Position numbers and translations under genes: made by a program. A stretch of 44,226 bases of DNA from Lachnospiraceae bacterium (GTDB lineage Bacteria > Bacillota > Clostridia > Lachnospirales > Lachnospiraceae). Of the stretch, positions 9,281-18,032 are shown piece by piece (the stretch's first letter is position 1; every line of letters begins with the position of its first letter). The DNA lies in NCBI GenBank assembly GCA_017561085.1, contig JAFZDQ010000012.1, positions 1-44,226 of the forward strand, in the 5' to 3' direction. Below the pieces are notes generated by a model. The model saw only the letters and a program-made list of their open reading frames with translations, was not told the DNA's origin and made no database searches.

Positions 9281-9309
9281 ATTTTATCATAAACAACGTA
9301 TAATCTCAA
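9281..9309 (-). promoter_or_regulatory. Internal promoter before the distal GT genes
   Basis: On the minus strand TTGAGA (9304-9309) is followed after 17 bases by TAAAAT (9281-9286), with TG one base before the -10 box (extended -10). It lies in a 164-base gap with no gene, upstream of the GT4 at 8119. No convincing terminator precedes it, so it would add to read-through transcription rather than replace it. This is prediction from consensus only. Confidence 0.5.
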
Positions 9310-9386
9310 GCAAACCGCAGATTTGAAAGGTTTTTACCCTCTTGCGGTCATACCGCTTCTTCGCAGTCTGTTCCGCTACCGTTCTG

Positions 9387-10613
9387 CTAAGCTTTCACAC
9401 CCGCCATCTGCAAAATCTGCTCCACATAATGACGGAAGGTGAAGATTCCCGCCCGCTTTGCGCCGGCCATCCGGTAGGTTTCTGCCGACTTTTCATCCGT
9501 AAGAAGGGACAGCATCACTTCTGCAAGGGCCTTCTCTTCTTCCGTAATTTCCGCCGGATTTAAATTCTTTTCCGGAGAAAGGGAAGGAATCAAAATACCG
9601 TATTCCCCGTATCTGACAGGCTTTTCACCGGCTGCCTTCTGCTTTGCAAACCAGTCATTTAAAGAAGCTACCGTCTCACTGTCCGTTAAAATTTCCGCAG
9701 GTCCCGACAGGCAATTCACACTCAACGGCACAAGCCCCGCTGCCATGCCTTCCACAAGGGCATTGGGAAAGCCTTCCACACGGGACGCCAGCAAATAAAA
9801 TTCCGCCCTTCCCAAATAAGGATAAGGATTTCTCTGCATCCCCGGAAAATATACTGCATCTGTAATCCCAAGGCCGGCTGCCAATTCTTTATATTCCGAA
9901 AAGCCGCCGTCTCCCATCAGAATCAGTCTGCTTTGGGGCGCCTTTTCATGCACTACGGAAAACGCTTTCAGCATATGCCAGAAACCTTTTACGTCATCCT
10001 CTCTTCCCATGGAAATAAAACAACGGATTTCCCGCTCATCTTCCTGCTCTTGCGGCATATCCCAGGGCAGGGCCGGTGTACTTCCTGCCGCCGCTTCCCG
10101 GATTTTCTCCACATCAAAAGGATTATACAAAACGGTTGTTTTCTTAAATCCATATTTAACTTTTAAAACGCGTTCCATTTCCTTGGAGCAACACACCATC
10201 AGATCCGCAAGCGACTTGAAAAGCCTGATTTTCACGTATTCATTCACATCCTCATAGCTCCGAAGCCCCAGCCAGACCTGCTCTTTGCCGGTCTTTGAGA
10301 AGGCATTTACCATATTTGCGGTAGGACCGAAGCTGTATGCGATATCCGGTTTCAACTGTCTTTTTAAGCCACGTACCTTTCGGGAACGTCTCACAATATT
10401 CAGGATTTTACGCAGTTTTCCGGGCTTCGCCCCTATATTTATGTCAATAATATGAAGTCCTTCCACATCAAATGCAATATCTGCGGAGTTAAAAATAACA
10501 ATAGTTATGTCAAAATACGGTGTCAGTGCACGGGCCGTTGCCACACACACCTTTTCCATTCCGCCTTGATGCAGCATGGGACAAATCAGCATCAATTTCT
10601 TTTTCCCAGTCAT
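9387..10613 (-). CDS. Family 4 glycosyltransferase, divergent
   Basis: A GT-B protein of family 4. The start is set at the ATG at 10613 because GGGAGG stands 6 bases upstream; a frame open to 10670 would overlap the preceding gene by 44 bases and has no such site. The protein (408 aa) starts MTGKKKLMLICPMLHQGGMEKV. The donor motif is SRVEGFPNALVEGM, and the shared TDCPCGGPA block of the other GT4 genes is replaced by VNCLSGPAEIL. It also has an extra segment of about 30 residues near 315-350. It is therefore the most divergent of the four GT4 genes in this part of the locus. It probably adds one sugar of the repeat unit; donor and linkage are unknown. Confidence 0.87.
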   Translation of the reverse strand: MTGKKKLMLICPMLHQGGMEKVCVATARALTPYFDITIVIFNSADIAFDVEGLHIIDINIGAKPGKLRKILNIVRRSRKVRGLKRQLKPDIAYSFGPTANMVNAFSKTGKEQVWLGLRSYEDVNEYVKIRLFKSLADLMVCCSKEMERVLKVKYGFKKTTVLYNPFDVEKIREAAAGSTPALPWDMPQEQEDEREIRCFISMGREDDVKGFWHMLKAFSVVHEKAPQSRLILMGDGGFSEYKELAAGLGITDAVYFPGMQRNPYPYLGRAEFYLLASRVEGFPNALVEGMAAGLVPLSVNCLSGPAEILTDSETVASLNDWFAKQKAAGEKPVRYGEYGILIPSLSPEKNLNPAEITEEEKALAEVMLSLLTDEKSAETYRMAGAKRAGIFTFRHYVEQILQMAGVKA

Positions 10614-10626
10614 TAAAAACCTCCCA

Positions 10627-11733
10627 TCAGATTCCGCCGGAATCCGCCAAAAAACGTCTGATATATTCATGCCATTTTTGATAAATATTTTCCGGATAAA
10701 ATTCCCGCATCCGATCTATTGCATGCTCTGCCATCTCTTCAGCAGCGCCTCTATCCGCCACAAGCTCATCCAGCGCCCGGGAAAGTGCTTCCTGCGCACC
10801 TACCGGCACCAGCCTGCCGCACACACCGTCTTCTATCAGATACGCCGGTCCGCCGCAGGGACAATCCGTGGAAACCACCGGCACCCCTAAAGCCATGGCT
10901 TCCATCAGGGCATTGGGCATTCCTTCATAATCCGAAGAAAGCACAAAACAGGAAGCATCCTCCATGCGCTCCTTCAAATCCTTTACAATTCCGCCGAAAG
11001 CAACACGCTCTTTCAGACCAAGCTCTGCCACAAGATTTTCCAATTCGCCACGCAACGCTCCGTCTCCGTACATTTCCAGTTTATATTCAGGATGTGCCTC
11101 CAAAACAGGCTTACAGGCCTTAAGCAAAAGAACCTGATTCTTCTGTCTGTCCATTCTGCCCACATGGACAATCTTCGGCTCTCTATTTTCAGATTTTTGT
11201 AAATTCAAATAGTCCCTTCCGAGGGGATTGGGAATAATCGTCATAGCTGACGCAATATGCTTTGAAAACGAAAAATACCTGCCTGCATCCGCCGTCTGGA
11301 ATACATAACCGTCTGCCTTAGGATAAAACAGACGCATCAGTAAATAATATATTTTGTTCCGATATTCCCTTGCCGGGTCATTCCGCACGGAAATAATCAT
11401 GGGGAAGGAACATTTCCCCTTCATACTCATTGCCAAAAAATTCGGTTCCGGTAAAAAACTGATTAATAAATCAGGAGCTAACTTATCAAGCACCACAGAT
11501 AAACGTTTCCTTCTTTTCAGGAAACGTTCTCCCATGTTCTGATAAACTGCTCCTTCCTCATCTAAATATACCAGTTCCACCGTCGGGTCTAACGGATATT
11601 CCGCAGGGCAGTTCATACAGGTTACGATAGTAACCTTATAATGGTGCCGCAGATATTCTTCCGTAAGTCTTGCTATCACACCCTCGGCACCGCCCCTTTT
11701 CATAGAAAGCGTAAAAAACACAATATGTTTCAC
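10627..11733 (-). CDS. Family 4 glycosyltransferase (GTG start)
   Basis: A GT-B enzyme of family 4 with VFFTLSMKRGGAEGVIARL at the N-terminus, VGRMDRQKNQVLLLKA, SDYEGMPNALMEAM (E-x7-E) and STDCPCGGPAYLI. The start is assigned to the GTG at 11733 (MKHIVFF, 368 aa): AAGGAG lies 7 bases upstream, giving an 11-base gap to the epimerase stop. The ATG at 11766 has no ribosome site and would overlap the epimerase gene. It follows the sugar-nucleotide genes directly, so it may use their product, UDP-GalNAc or UDP-GalNAcA, but this is inference from position. Confidence 0.88.
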   Translation of the reverse strand: MKHIVFFTLSMKRGGAEGVIARLTEEYLRHHYKVTIVTCMNCPAEYPLDPTVELVYLDEEGAVYQNMGERFLKRRKRLSVVLDKLAPDLLISFLPEPNFLAMSMKGKCSFPMIISVRNDPAREYRNKIYYLLMRLFYPKADGYVFQTADAGRYFSFSKHIASAMTIIPNPLGRDYLNLQKSENREPKIVHVGRMDRQKNQVLLLKACKPVLEAHPEYKLEMYGDGALRGELENLVAELGLKERVAFGGIVKDLKERMEDASCFVLSSDYEGMPNALMEAMALGVPVVSTDCPCGGPAYLIEDGVCGRLVPVGAQEALSRALDELVADRGAAEEMAEHAIDRMREFYPENIYQKWHEYIRRFLADSGGI

Positions 11734-11744
11734 CGGTATGCTCC

Positions 11745-12719
11745 TTATAAATTTTTCTTGTACCAATCGATTGCCAAATGGATTCCCTTGTCAAAATCGA
11801 ATTCCGGGTCATAGCCGAGAAGTTCTCTCGCCTTGCTGATATCCGCATTAGAATCCCTGATATCGCCCTTTCTTACGGGTCCGAAATTAGGTTCCACCTT
11901 CACACCCAGGGCATCACACAAAGCATCATAAACATCAATCAGATATTCTCTTCCGCCGGCCCCGATATTAAAGGCTTCACCGGCCGCATCTGAGGATGCC
12001 AGACAAGCCTTCAAATTGGCTTCAATTACATTATCAATATAAGTAAAGTCCCTGGACTGTCTGCCGTCACCGTTGATGGTAGGCACTTCTCCGTTCATCA
12101 GCTGTTTGATGAACTTCGGAATTACTGCGGCATACATGCCGTTGGGGTCCTGTCTGCGTCCGAATACATTAAAATAACGAAGACCGTAAGTATCCAGTCC
12201 GTAGAGTGTCTTGTATAATCTTCCGTACTCCTCTCCCACCTTCTTGGTTAATGCATAAGGGGAAAGCAGTTTGCCTTCGCATCCCTCTTTCTTGGGAAGT
12301 ACGGGATGGTCACCATACACGGAAGAGCTGGAAGCATATACGAATTTCTTCACACCGTTTTGTCGGGCCGCTTCCATCATATTTAAAGTTCCGCGAATGT
12401 TAATATCTTCATACAAAAGCGGCATTTCTATACTTCTGGGAACACTGCCCCAGGCCGCCTGGTTAAGTACATAGGAAACACCCTCCGTAGCTGCCATACA
12501 GGTATCCAAATCACGGATGTCCCCTTCGATAAAGGTAAACTTCTCATCCTTCATGAAAGGTTCTATATTTCCAAACTTTCCGGTAGAAAGGTTGTCTAAA
12601 CACTTTACCGTATAACCCATGGAAAGAAGCGCTTCACAAAGGTTTGAACCGATAAAACCGGCACCTCCGGTTACCAGAAACACACTTCCTTCTTCAAATT
12701 TCAGATCCCTGTAGCCCAT
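11745..12719 (-). CDS. UDP-GlcNAc 4-epimerase-like SDR protein (WbpP/TviC type)
   Basis: An extended short-chain dehydrogenase/reductase. TGGAGFIGSN near residue 17 binds NAD, and the catalytic Y-x3-K is in SPYALTKK. The sequence style (LDNLSTGKFGNI, NQAAWGSVPRSIE, YASSSSVYGD, GLRYFNVFGRRQDPNG) is that of UDP-GlcNAc/UDP-GalNAc 4-epimerases such as WbpP and TviC. The start is the ATG at 12719 with AGGAG 8 bases upstream (324 aa); a TTG at 12737 is less likely. It is paired with the UDP-HexNAc dehydrogenase upstream, as in WbpO/WbpP of Pseudomonas O6 and WbtE/WbtF of Francisella. The pair should give UDP-GalNAcA. Use of UDP-glucose or a uronic acid form cannot be ruled out. Confidence 0.88.
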   Translation of the reverse strand: MGYRDLKFEEGSVFLVTGGAGFIGSNLCEALLSMGYTVKCLDNLSTGKFGNIEPFMKDEKFTFIEGDIRDLDTCMAATEGVSYVLNQAAWGSVPRSIEMPLLYEDINIRGTLNMMEAARQNGVKKFVYASSSSVYGDHPVLPKKEGCEGKLLSPYALTKKVGEEYGRLYKTLYGLDTYGLRYFNVFGRRQDPNGMYAAVIPKFIKQLMNGEVPTINGDGRQSRDFTYIDNVIEANLKACLASSDAAGEAFNIGAGGREYLIDVYDALCDALGVKVEPNFGPVRKGDIRDSNADISKARELLGYDPEFDFDKGIHLAIDWYKKNL

Positions 12720-12763
12720 TTGTAGTTCTCCTATCAATTAAAATCTCATATCACTATCCGGAA

Positions 12764-14080
12764 TTACAATCTCCAGTAAATGTAATCCTCTGTCAGATAA
12801 TCATTTCTGTCAAATAATCCCTTAATATCCATGAATACTTTCTTTTCATGGGCAGGATTAAAGAAACTGCTTACTTTTTCTTTGTCGATGTCAAGGAACT
12901 GGGTATGAGCCACTGCCATAATCACAGCATCCATATCCTTCACCGCATCCATGCTTTCAAACTCAATGCCGTAAAGACGCTTTGCTTCGTCAGCATCTGC
13001 CGCGGGGTCAACCACCATGGGAGTAATGCCGTATTCGCCCAATTCTTTGTAAATGTCGATTACCTTGGTATTTCTGGTATCAGGACAGTTTTCTTTAAAG
13101 GTAAAGCCTAAAATAGCCACCTTAGCACCCTTTACGGGGATATTCGCCTTAATCAGGTTCTTCACCATGGATTCTGCCACATATTTACCCATATCATCAT
13201 TGATACGGCGTCCTGCCAAAATAATCTGTGAATGGTAGCCCAGCTGTTCTGCCTTGTAGGTCAGATAGTAAGGGTCTACACCGATACAATGTCCGCCAAC
13301 GAGACCGGGGAAGAATTTCAGGAAATTCCACTTGGTTCCCGCCGCCTTAAGTACTGCCTGGGTATCAATGCCCATTTTATTGAAAATAATGGATAACTCA
13401 TTCATAAACGCGATATTGATATCACGCTGGCTGTTCTCAATTACCTTCGCAGCTTCTGCCACCTTAATGGATTCTGCACGGTAAACCCCTGCTTCTACTA
13501 CCAGTTCATAAACCTTGGCAACGATGTCTAAGGTTTCTTCGTCCATACCGGATACGATCTTGGTAATGGTTTCCAGACGATGCACCTTGTCGCCGGGATT
13601 GATTCTCTCGGGTGAATAACCAATCTTAAAGTCTACGCCGCATTTCAAGCCGGATTCTTTTTCCAGGATGGGCACACAAATATCTTCGGTTACGCCGGGA
13701 TAAACAGTAGATTCAAATACAACGATAGAGCCTTTGGTGAGGTTCTGTCCCAAAATTCTGCTGGCACCTTCTACCGGTGATAAATCCGGTGTATGGTCAT
13801 CATTTACCGGTGTGGGCACTGCCACGATATGGAATTTGGCTTCTTTTAATTTGGAAGGATCAGCCGTAAATTCCACGGTGGTATTTTTAATTACGTCATT
13901 GCCCACTTCGTTGGTGGGGTCGATACCGTTCTGATACAGTTCAATTTTCTTTTCGTTTAAGTCAAAGCCCACTACTTTGATTTTACGTGCAAAGGCAACC
14001 GCAATAGGCATACCTACGTATCCGAGTCCGACTAAGGACACCTTCTCTTTGCCGCTTACAATATCTTCATACAAACTCAT
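12764..14080 (-). CDS. UDP-N-acetylhexosamine 6-dehydrogenase (WbpO/TviB type)
   Basis: A nucleotide-sugar dehydrogenase that oxidises C6 of a UDP-HexNAc to the carboxylate in two NAD-dependent steps. The Rossmann motif is VGLGYVGMPIA (17-27). The catalytic cysteine is C265 in FPGLVGGHCIGVDPYYL, the form of this motif found in WbpO/TviB-like UDP-HexNAc dehydrogenases. The C-terminal UDP-binding domain has LGFTFKENCPDTRN. Length is 438 aa. The start is the ATG at 14080: AGGAGG lies 8 bases upstream and ATGA overlaps the preceding stop. This is the only visible source of a carboxyl sugar in the locus and so the likely reason for the two AsnB-like amidotransferases. Confidence 0.9.
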   Translation of the reverse strand: MSLYEDIVSGKEKVSLVGLGYVGMPIAVAFARKIKVVGFDLNEKKIELYQNGIDPTNEVGNDVIKNTTVEFTADPSKLKEAKFHIVAVPTPVNDDHTPDLSPVEGASRILGQNLTKGSIVVFESTVYPGVTEDICVPILEKESGLKCGVDFKIGYSPERINPGDKVHRLETITKIVSGMDEETLDIVAKVYELVVEAGVYRAESIKVAEAAKVIENSQRDINIAFMNELSIIFNKMGIDTQAVLKAAGTKWNFLKFFPGLVGGHCIGVDPYYLTYKAEQLGYHSQIILAGRRINDDMGKYVAESMVKNLIKANIPVKGAKVAILGFTFKENCPDTRNTKVIDIYKELGEYGITPMVVDPAADADEAKRLYGIEFESMDAVKDMDAVIMAVAHTQFLDIDKEKVSSFFNPAHEKKVFMDIKGLFDRNDYLTEDYIYWRL

Positions 14081-15186
14081 ACTGTTTTCCTCCTGTCCGT
14101 ACACTTACCGATTTCCTCAAGGTAAGCATTTACCACTATTTTTCTATCAAATTCCCGCTCCATTTTCAAGCGGGCTTTCTTTCCCATTTCCATCCGCTCT
14201 TCATAAGAGAGCTCCAAAAACTTCCGTACTGCCGTAAGGAACGCTTCCCCATCCCTGGGTGCAAAGCCGATTCCCGTAACGCCGTCATCAAAGCCTTCCC
14301 TGCAGCCCGGAATATCCGAAGCAAGAACCGGTCTGCCCGTGGCCGAAGCTTCCAACACCACATTGGACATTCCCTCATGGTAACTGGGCACTACCACTGC
14401 AGAAGCCTGTTTATAAAAAGGGTGTATCTCTTTTTGATAACCTGTAAGAGCAACAATCCCCTCTTTTTCCTTTCGTTCTAAGGTTTCCCGATAATCTTCC
14501 TCATAACTGCCTACAATTTCAAATATCACTTCCGGATACGCTTTCTTTATCCGGTCTGCCGCAAAAAGAAGTTCATCGATTCCTTTTTCCTTCATAATCC
14601 TTCCTACATACAACAGTCTGACAACATCCTCTCGGGAAGGATATTCTTCCCATATATGTCTGGCAAGATTAACACCGGAACCGGGTACCAACCGGTCGCT
14701 TTTCCCACGGATTCCAAACGTCGAAAACAACTCCCTGTTTTTCGCATTTTGGAAAAAGACACACTCTGCTTTATTTAATGCCATCCGATACAAACCAATT
14801 ACCAGTTTCTTTAAAATTCCTTCTTTTTCAAAAGCGGAACCAAGTCCGGTAATATTCACTACATACGGAATCTTCAACAACCGGGCGCACAGACTTCCGT
14901 ATATATTCGGCTTAATGGTATAGGTAAGCACTACGGATGGCTTTATCTGTTTCAACAGCCGGTAATAACCGGCGATTAATCCAATATCACGTATCGGATT
15001 AACGCCCCGCCTATCCAAATCGGTATGATGCACGATACATCCTTCTTCAGACAGCTGCGGCACTTCCCATTCATCCGGCAAACTGACATGCACTTCATAT
15101 TCTTCAAGAAGCGCAAGTAAAAGCTCATTCCTGAAATCATAGAGGCCGTTTGCACAATTCGCCAGTATCAATATCTTCTTTTTCAT
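14077..15186 (-). CDS. Family 4 glycosyltransferase (PglA-like)
   Basis: A GT4 enzyme of the subgroup that contains PglA, the enzyme adding the first GalNAc to a lipid-linked amino sugar. Its N-terminus is ILILANCANGLYDFRNELL, followed by TYTIKPNIYGSLCARLL and NITGLGSAF, all typical of the subgroup. The donor motif is YHEGMSNVVLEAS (E-x7-E). The start is the ATG at 15186 with AAGGA 6 bases upstream (369 aa). It differs from the other four GT4 genes, which share GGAE and TDCPCGGPA blocks. It sits close to the PglC-like gene, so adding the second sugar to the initiating sugar is the most plausible role. Confidence 0.86.
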   Translation of the reverse strand: MKKKILILANCANGLYDFRNELLLALLEEYEVHVSLPDEWEVPQLSEEGCIVHHTDLDRRGVNPIRDIGLIAGYYRLLKQIKPSVVLTYTIKPNIYGSLCARLLKIPYVVNITGLGSAFEKEGILKKLVIGLYRMALNKAECVFFQNAKNRELFSTFGIRGKSDRLVPGSGVNLARHIWEEYPSREDVVRLLYVGRIMKEKGIDELLFAADRIKKAYPEVIFEIVGSYEEDYRETLERKEKEGIVALTGYQKEIHPFYKQASAVVVPSYHEGMSNVVLEASATGRPVLASDIPGCREGFDDGVTGIGFAPRDGEAFLTAVRKFLELSYEERMEMGKKARLKMEREFDRKIVVNAYLEEIGKCTDRRKTV

Positions 15187-15196
15187 ATCTGTTCCT

Positions 15197-16168
15197 TTAT
15201 TCGGTAACCGCATCCATAATCATGATTTCATTATACTTCATCATTACCTTATTTGAGGCAAATCCACCTATTTTTCTCTCATTTATCTTACCAAAAAGAT
15301 TATTCTTAATCAAGTTCATATGGTTAATTCCGCAAGCATATGCATGGGGATAACCGCCTCCGAATCTCGGATTAACCTCTGAGAAATAGTAAATACCGTC
15401 CTTTTCAAAAATATCGATATCAATTTGTCCTCTAAAGCCGCTTTCCTTAACAAACTCTTCCACCTTGGTAAACAGCGCCTCGTCCTCAAAGGAAACCGCC
15501 TTGTCAGTCTCTCCGGCACGCATAAGAAGCTTTTTCTTTGTAAAAATAGAAACCACTTCCCCGCTTATCATATCAATATAGCAGTCCACGCCAATTTCCT
15601 GTCCTGTCATAAATTCCTGAATCAGCATCTGCTCCCCGTGACCAAATAAAAACTGAACCTCTTCTTCATTATGCGCTATGGAAATCTGCAAGCTGGCGCT
15701 TCCTCTCACGGGCTTTACAAACACCGGATAGGTAACTTCGCCGTTTTTTACTGCGTCTAAAAAGGCATTTAACTCTATATAGGATTTCGCACAGGGATAA
15801 CCATGGTCTTTCATCCACCTGTACATCATCCACTTATCCAAAGATCTTTCACAATGTTCATACGGAGAACCGATTACCGTCACGCCAAGTGCCCGGAATT
15901 CTTCTTCATGCTTTGCAAGCAGAGACAGTTCCGGGTCTATCAATGACAGAACCCCTGCAATCTGCTCTTTCTTACAGATATCATAAATTACATCCAGGTA
16001 ACCGGGCGCAGTCATACGGGGCACAATATAATAAGCATCCCCTTCGTACAAGGCAGGTGCATAGGGATTACAGTCCGTGGTAATAATCCTACCGTCCCCG
16101 GCAAATTCATTCCTAAAATATTGTACAACTTTATTCCTGGTTCCACAACTTAAGATTAACAGATTCAT
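15197..16168 (-). CDS. ATP-grasp ligase
   Basis: An ATP-grasp protein of 323 aa, related to carbamoyl-phosphate-synthase-like and amino-acid ligases. An N-terminal pre-ATP-grasp domain (MNLLILSCGTRNKVVQYF) precedes the nucleotide-binding lysine K152 in FVKPVRGSASL, the adenine-site region MLIQEFMTGQEIGVD, and the metal site E264 and N266 in SEVNPRFGGGYP. Such enzymes activate a carboxylate as acyl phosphate and join it to an amine or other nucleophile. GAGG stands 7 bases before the ATG. Between a PglA-like transferase and a decarboxylase, it may attach an amino acid or amine to a uronic acid or to the 4-amino group of the initiating sugar. Both substrates are unknown. Confidence 0.82.
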   Translation of the reverse strand: MNLLILSCGTRNKVVQYFRNEFAGDGRIITTDCNPYAPALYEGDAYYIVPRMTAPGYLDVIYDICKKEQIAGVLSLIDPELSLLAKHEEEFRALGVTVIGSPYEHCERSLDKWMMYRWMKDHGYPCAKSYIELNAFLDAVKNGEVTYPVFVKPVRGSASLQISIAHNEEEVQFLFGHGEQMLIQEFMTGQEIGVDCYIDMISGEVVSIFTKKKLLMRAGETDKAVSFEDEALFTKVEEFVKESGFRGQIDIDIFEKDGIYYFSEVNPRFGGGYPHAYACGINHMNLIKNNLFGKINERKIGGFASNKVMMKYNEIMIMDAVTE

Positions 16169-16182
16169 GCCTTTTCCTCTCT

Positions 16183-17367
16183 TTAACAGCTGCTCTTCTG
16201 GCTATATTCCTCTGCCGTCCAAGCTTCCCTTACCAACCTATAGGAGCCGTTATCTTCCAGATATACGTTAGGGAAATAACGGATAAACAAAGGTGTTAAA
16301 CACATCGTATATCCGCCTACCTTCTGATAAGTAATCCGGTCTCCTACCTGCAATTCCTTTTTATCTGATATTTCAAAAAGTCTGTCATTCTCCATACAGG
16401 TAAATCCGCAAACCACCTGTTTTTCCATCGTTATGCGCTCTTTATTGGTTGCGCCGTCTTTGTATAAAAACTGATGAAAATAACTCTTTTTCGTATGCAG
16501 CGGATCGATATCAATCCTGCTGCCGTCAGTGATTACCAAACGATTTGCATAGGTGTCCTTAATATCCACAACCGTAGTCACATATTCAATCGGGGGCGTA
16601 ATAAGCGAAGTTCCCGGCTCCATAATCAACATGGTTTCTTCCGGCTTGTAAGCCTTTATCAGTTCTTCTTTGATTGCTTTTATATAATCGGGGAATTTCG
16701 GTTTGTTTTCCATCCCGCCGAAATATCCGCCGCCAATATCAATGTAGGCCAGCTCCAGACGGAACTCTTCTTTTAACCGGCATGCCATTTGTGCAAGCGC
16801 ACGGTAAATATTGATGCTACGGTATTTTGAACTGGTATGCAGATGAAGTCCCGACACCTTGATCCCCGCATGCGAAAGTTTTTGTAAAGCATCCGCAAAT
16901 TCTCCGGTCTCATAAGAAAAACCGAAGCGGCTGCCTTCCTCACCGGCAGAGGTTTCTCCGGGGCAATATGCTTCCAGGTTGAAATTCACACGAAGTCCCA
17001 CCTGAACATCTTTTTTACCGTATCCGCAAAGCCAGTCAAGCTCTCTCTTTGCATCCAAATTAATGATATGTCCCTGTGTAAGGGCATGTAAAAACGTCCG
17101 TTTTCCTTTTACCGGCCCATTGTAAATAATATGGGAAAAACCATGCTTTAAAGCAAGGTCATACTCATCTTCCGAGACCACCTCAGCATAGAATCCCACT
17201 CTTTTCATCTCTTCTACCACATAAGGCAGCGAGTTTGTTTTAAAGGAATAACCCACGCAGGAATTGGGCCACTCTTCCTGAAGCGAACGCTTGAGAAGTT
17301 CTGTTCCTTCCAGCAAAATATCTTTATGAATCACATAACAGGGTGTTATAAGTTCCTGGCTAGCCAT
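16183..17367 (-). CDS. PLP-dependent decarboxylase, fold type III (LysA-like)
   Basis: A relative of diaminopimelate and ornithine/arginine decarboxylases, 394 aa. The PLP lysine is K43 in YSFKTNS; H177 in HLHTSS, the glycine loop IGGGYFGG (from 211), C324 in CGFTCMENDRL and Y353 in GGYTM match the family active site. The usual EPGR reads EPGT (250-253), which suggests a substrate other than diaminopimelate. The ATG at 17367 overlaps the sugar transferase stop by 8 bases. It stands just before the ATP-grasp gene with a 14-base gap, so one may make the amine or amino acid the other attaches. Lysine synthesis is unlikely in this position but not disproved. Confidence 0.85.
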   Translation of the reverse strand: MASQELITPCYVIHKDILLEGTELLKRSLQEEWPNSCVGYSFKTNSLPYVVEEMKRVGFYAEVVSEDEYDLALKHGFSHIIYNGPVKGKRTFLHALTQGHIINLDAKRELDWLCGYGKKDVQVGLRVNFNLEAYCPGETSAGEEGSRFGFSYETGEFADALQKLSHAGIKVSGLHLHTSSKYRSINIYRALAQMACRLKEEFRLELAYIDIGGGYFGGMENKPKFPDYIKAIKEELIKAYKPEETMLIMEPGTSLITPPIEYVTTVVDIKDTYANRLVITDGSRIDIDPLHTKKSYFHQFLYKDGATNKERITMEKQVVCGFTCMENDRLFEISDKKELQVGDRITYQKVGGYTMCLTPLFIRYFPNVYLEDNGSYRLVREAWTAEEYSQKSSC

Positions 17368-17983
17368 CCTCTCTCACCTTTCTTTCTTCCCACAAAAACT
17401 TTTCCACGGTATCTGTATCTACCGCCACATCATCCTTTTTAAGGACCACGCTGACGGTCTTCCACAAAATTTTAACATCCGTTGCAAAGGACAACTTCTT
17501 TACATATTCCACATCCTTTGCAAGGCGGTCATCCCATGCAATAAAGTTTCTGCCGCTTACCTGGGCAAGTCCCGTAAGACCGGGACGTACCGTGTGACGG
17601 AGTTTTTCTTCCGCGGTATAATAAGGCAGATAGCCCACAAGAAGCGGCCTCGGGCCGATCAGGCTCATATCTCCCTTTAAAATATTCCAAAGCTCCGGAA
17701 GCTCATCCAAACTGGTTTTTCGAAGGAAATTGCCAAAGGAAGTCAGTCTCTGTGCGTCGGGAAGAAGGTTACCCTCCGCATCCCGCTCATCCGTCATGGT
17801 ACGGAATTTATTCAGTTCAAAAATTTCCTCCTGATAACCGGGTCTTTTCTGATGGAAAATCACCGGAGAACCAAGCTTAACACGTACTAAAACCGCTACC
17901 ACCAAAAGTACGGGTGAAAGTACGATTAATGCTGTCAGGGAAATCACGATATCCAAAAAACGTTTGATATATTTCCGGTACAT
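17360..17983 (-). CDS. Undecaprenyl-phosphate sugar phosphotransferase (PglC-like)
   Basis: A small monotopic phosphoglycosyl transferase that starts the repeat unit by moving a sugar phosphate from a UDP-sugar to undecaprenyl phosphate. One N-terminal membrane helix lies at about 10-34. Catalytic D93-E94 in TSLDELPELWN sit at the same numbers as in PglC, and GDMSLIGPRPLL and RPGLTGLAQVSGRN are the other family blocks. Length is 207 aa from the ATG at 17983, where GGGAGG stands 6 bases upstream; an in-frame start at 18007 is less likely. With the PglF- and PglE-like genes upstream, the preferred donor is probably a UDP-4-amino-4,6-dideoxy-HexNAc or its acyl derivative. Confidence 0.92.
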   Translation of the reverse strand: MYRKYIKRFLDIVISLTALIVLSPVLLVVAVLVRVKLGSPVIFHQKRPGYQEEIFELNKFRTMTDERDAEGNLLPDAQRLTSFGNFLRKTSLDELPELWNILKGDMSLIGPRPLLVGYLPYYTAEEKLRHTVRPGLTGLAQVSGRNFIAWDDRLAKDVEYVKKLSFATDVKILWKTVSVVLKKDDVAVDTDTVEKFLWEERKVREDG

Positions 17984-18032
17984 AACTGCCTCCCGCGTTT
18001 TTCTCACGGACCTACCGTGCCTTGTGTTTTCT

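Noticed and set aside
16183-17367. The decarboxylase as LysA of lysine biosynthesis
   Set aside because: The EPGR motif is changed to EPGT, no other lysine gene is near, and the gene is embedded and translationally overlapped in a glycan operon. It remains possible but is not the best call.
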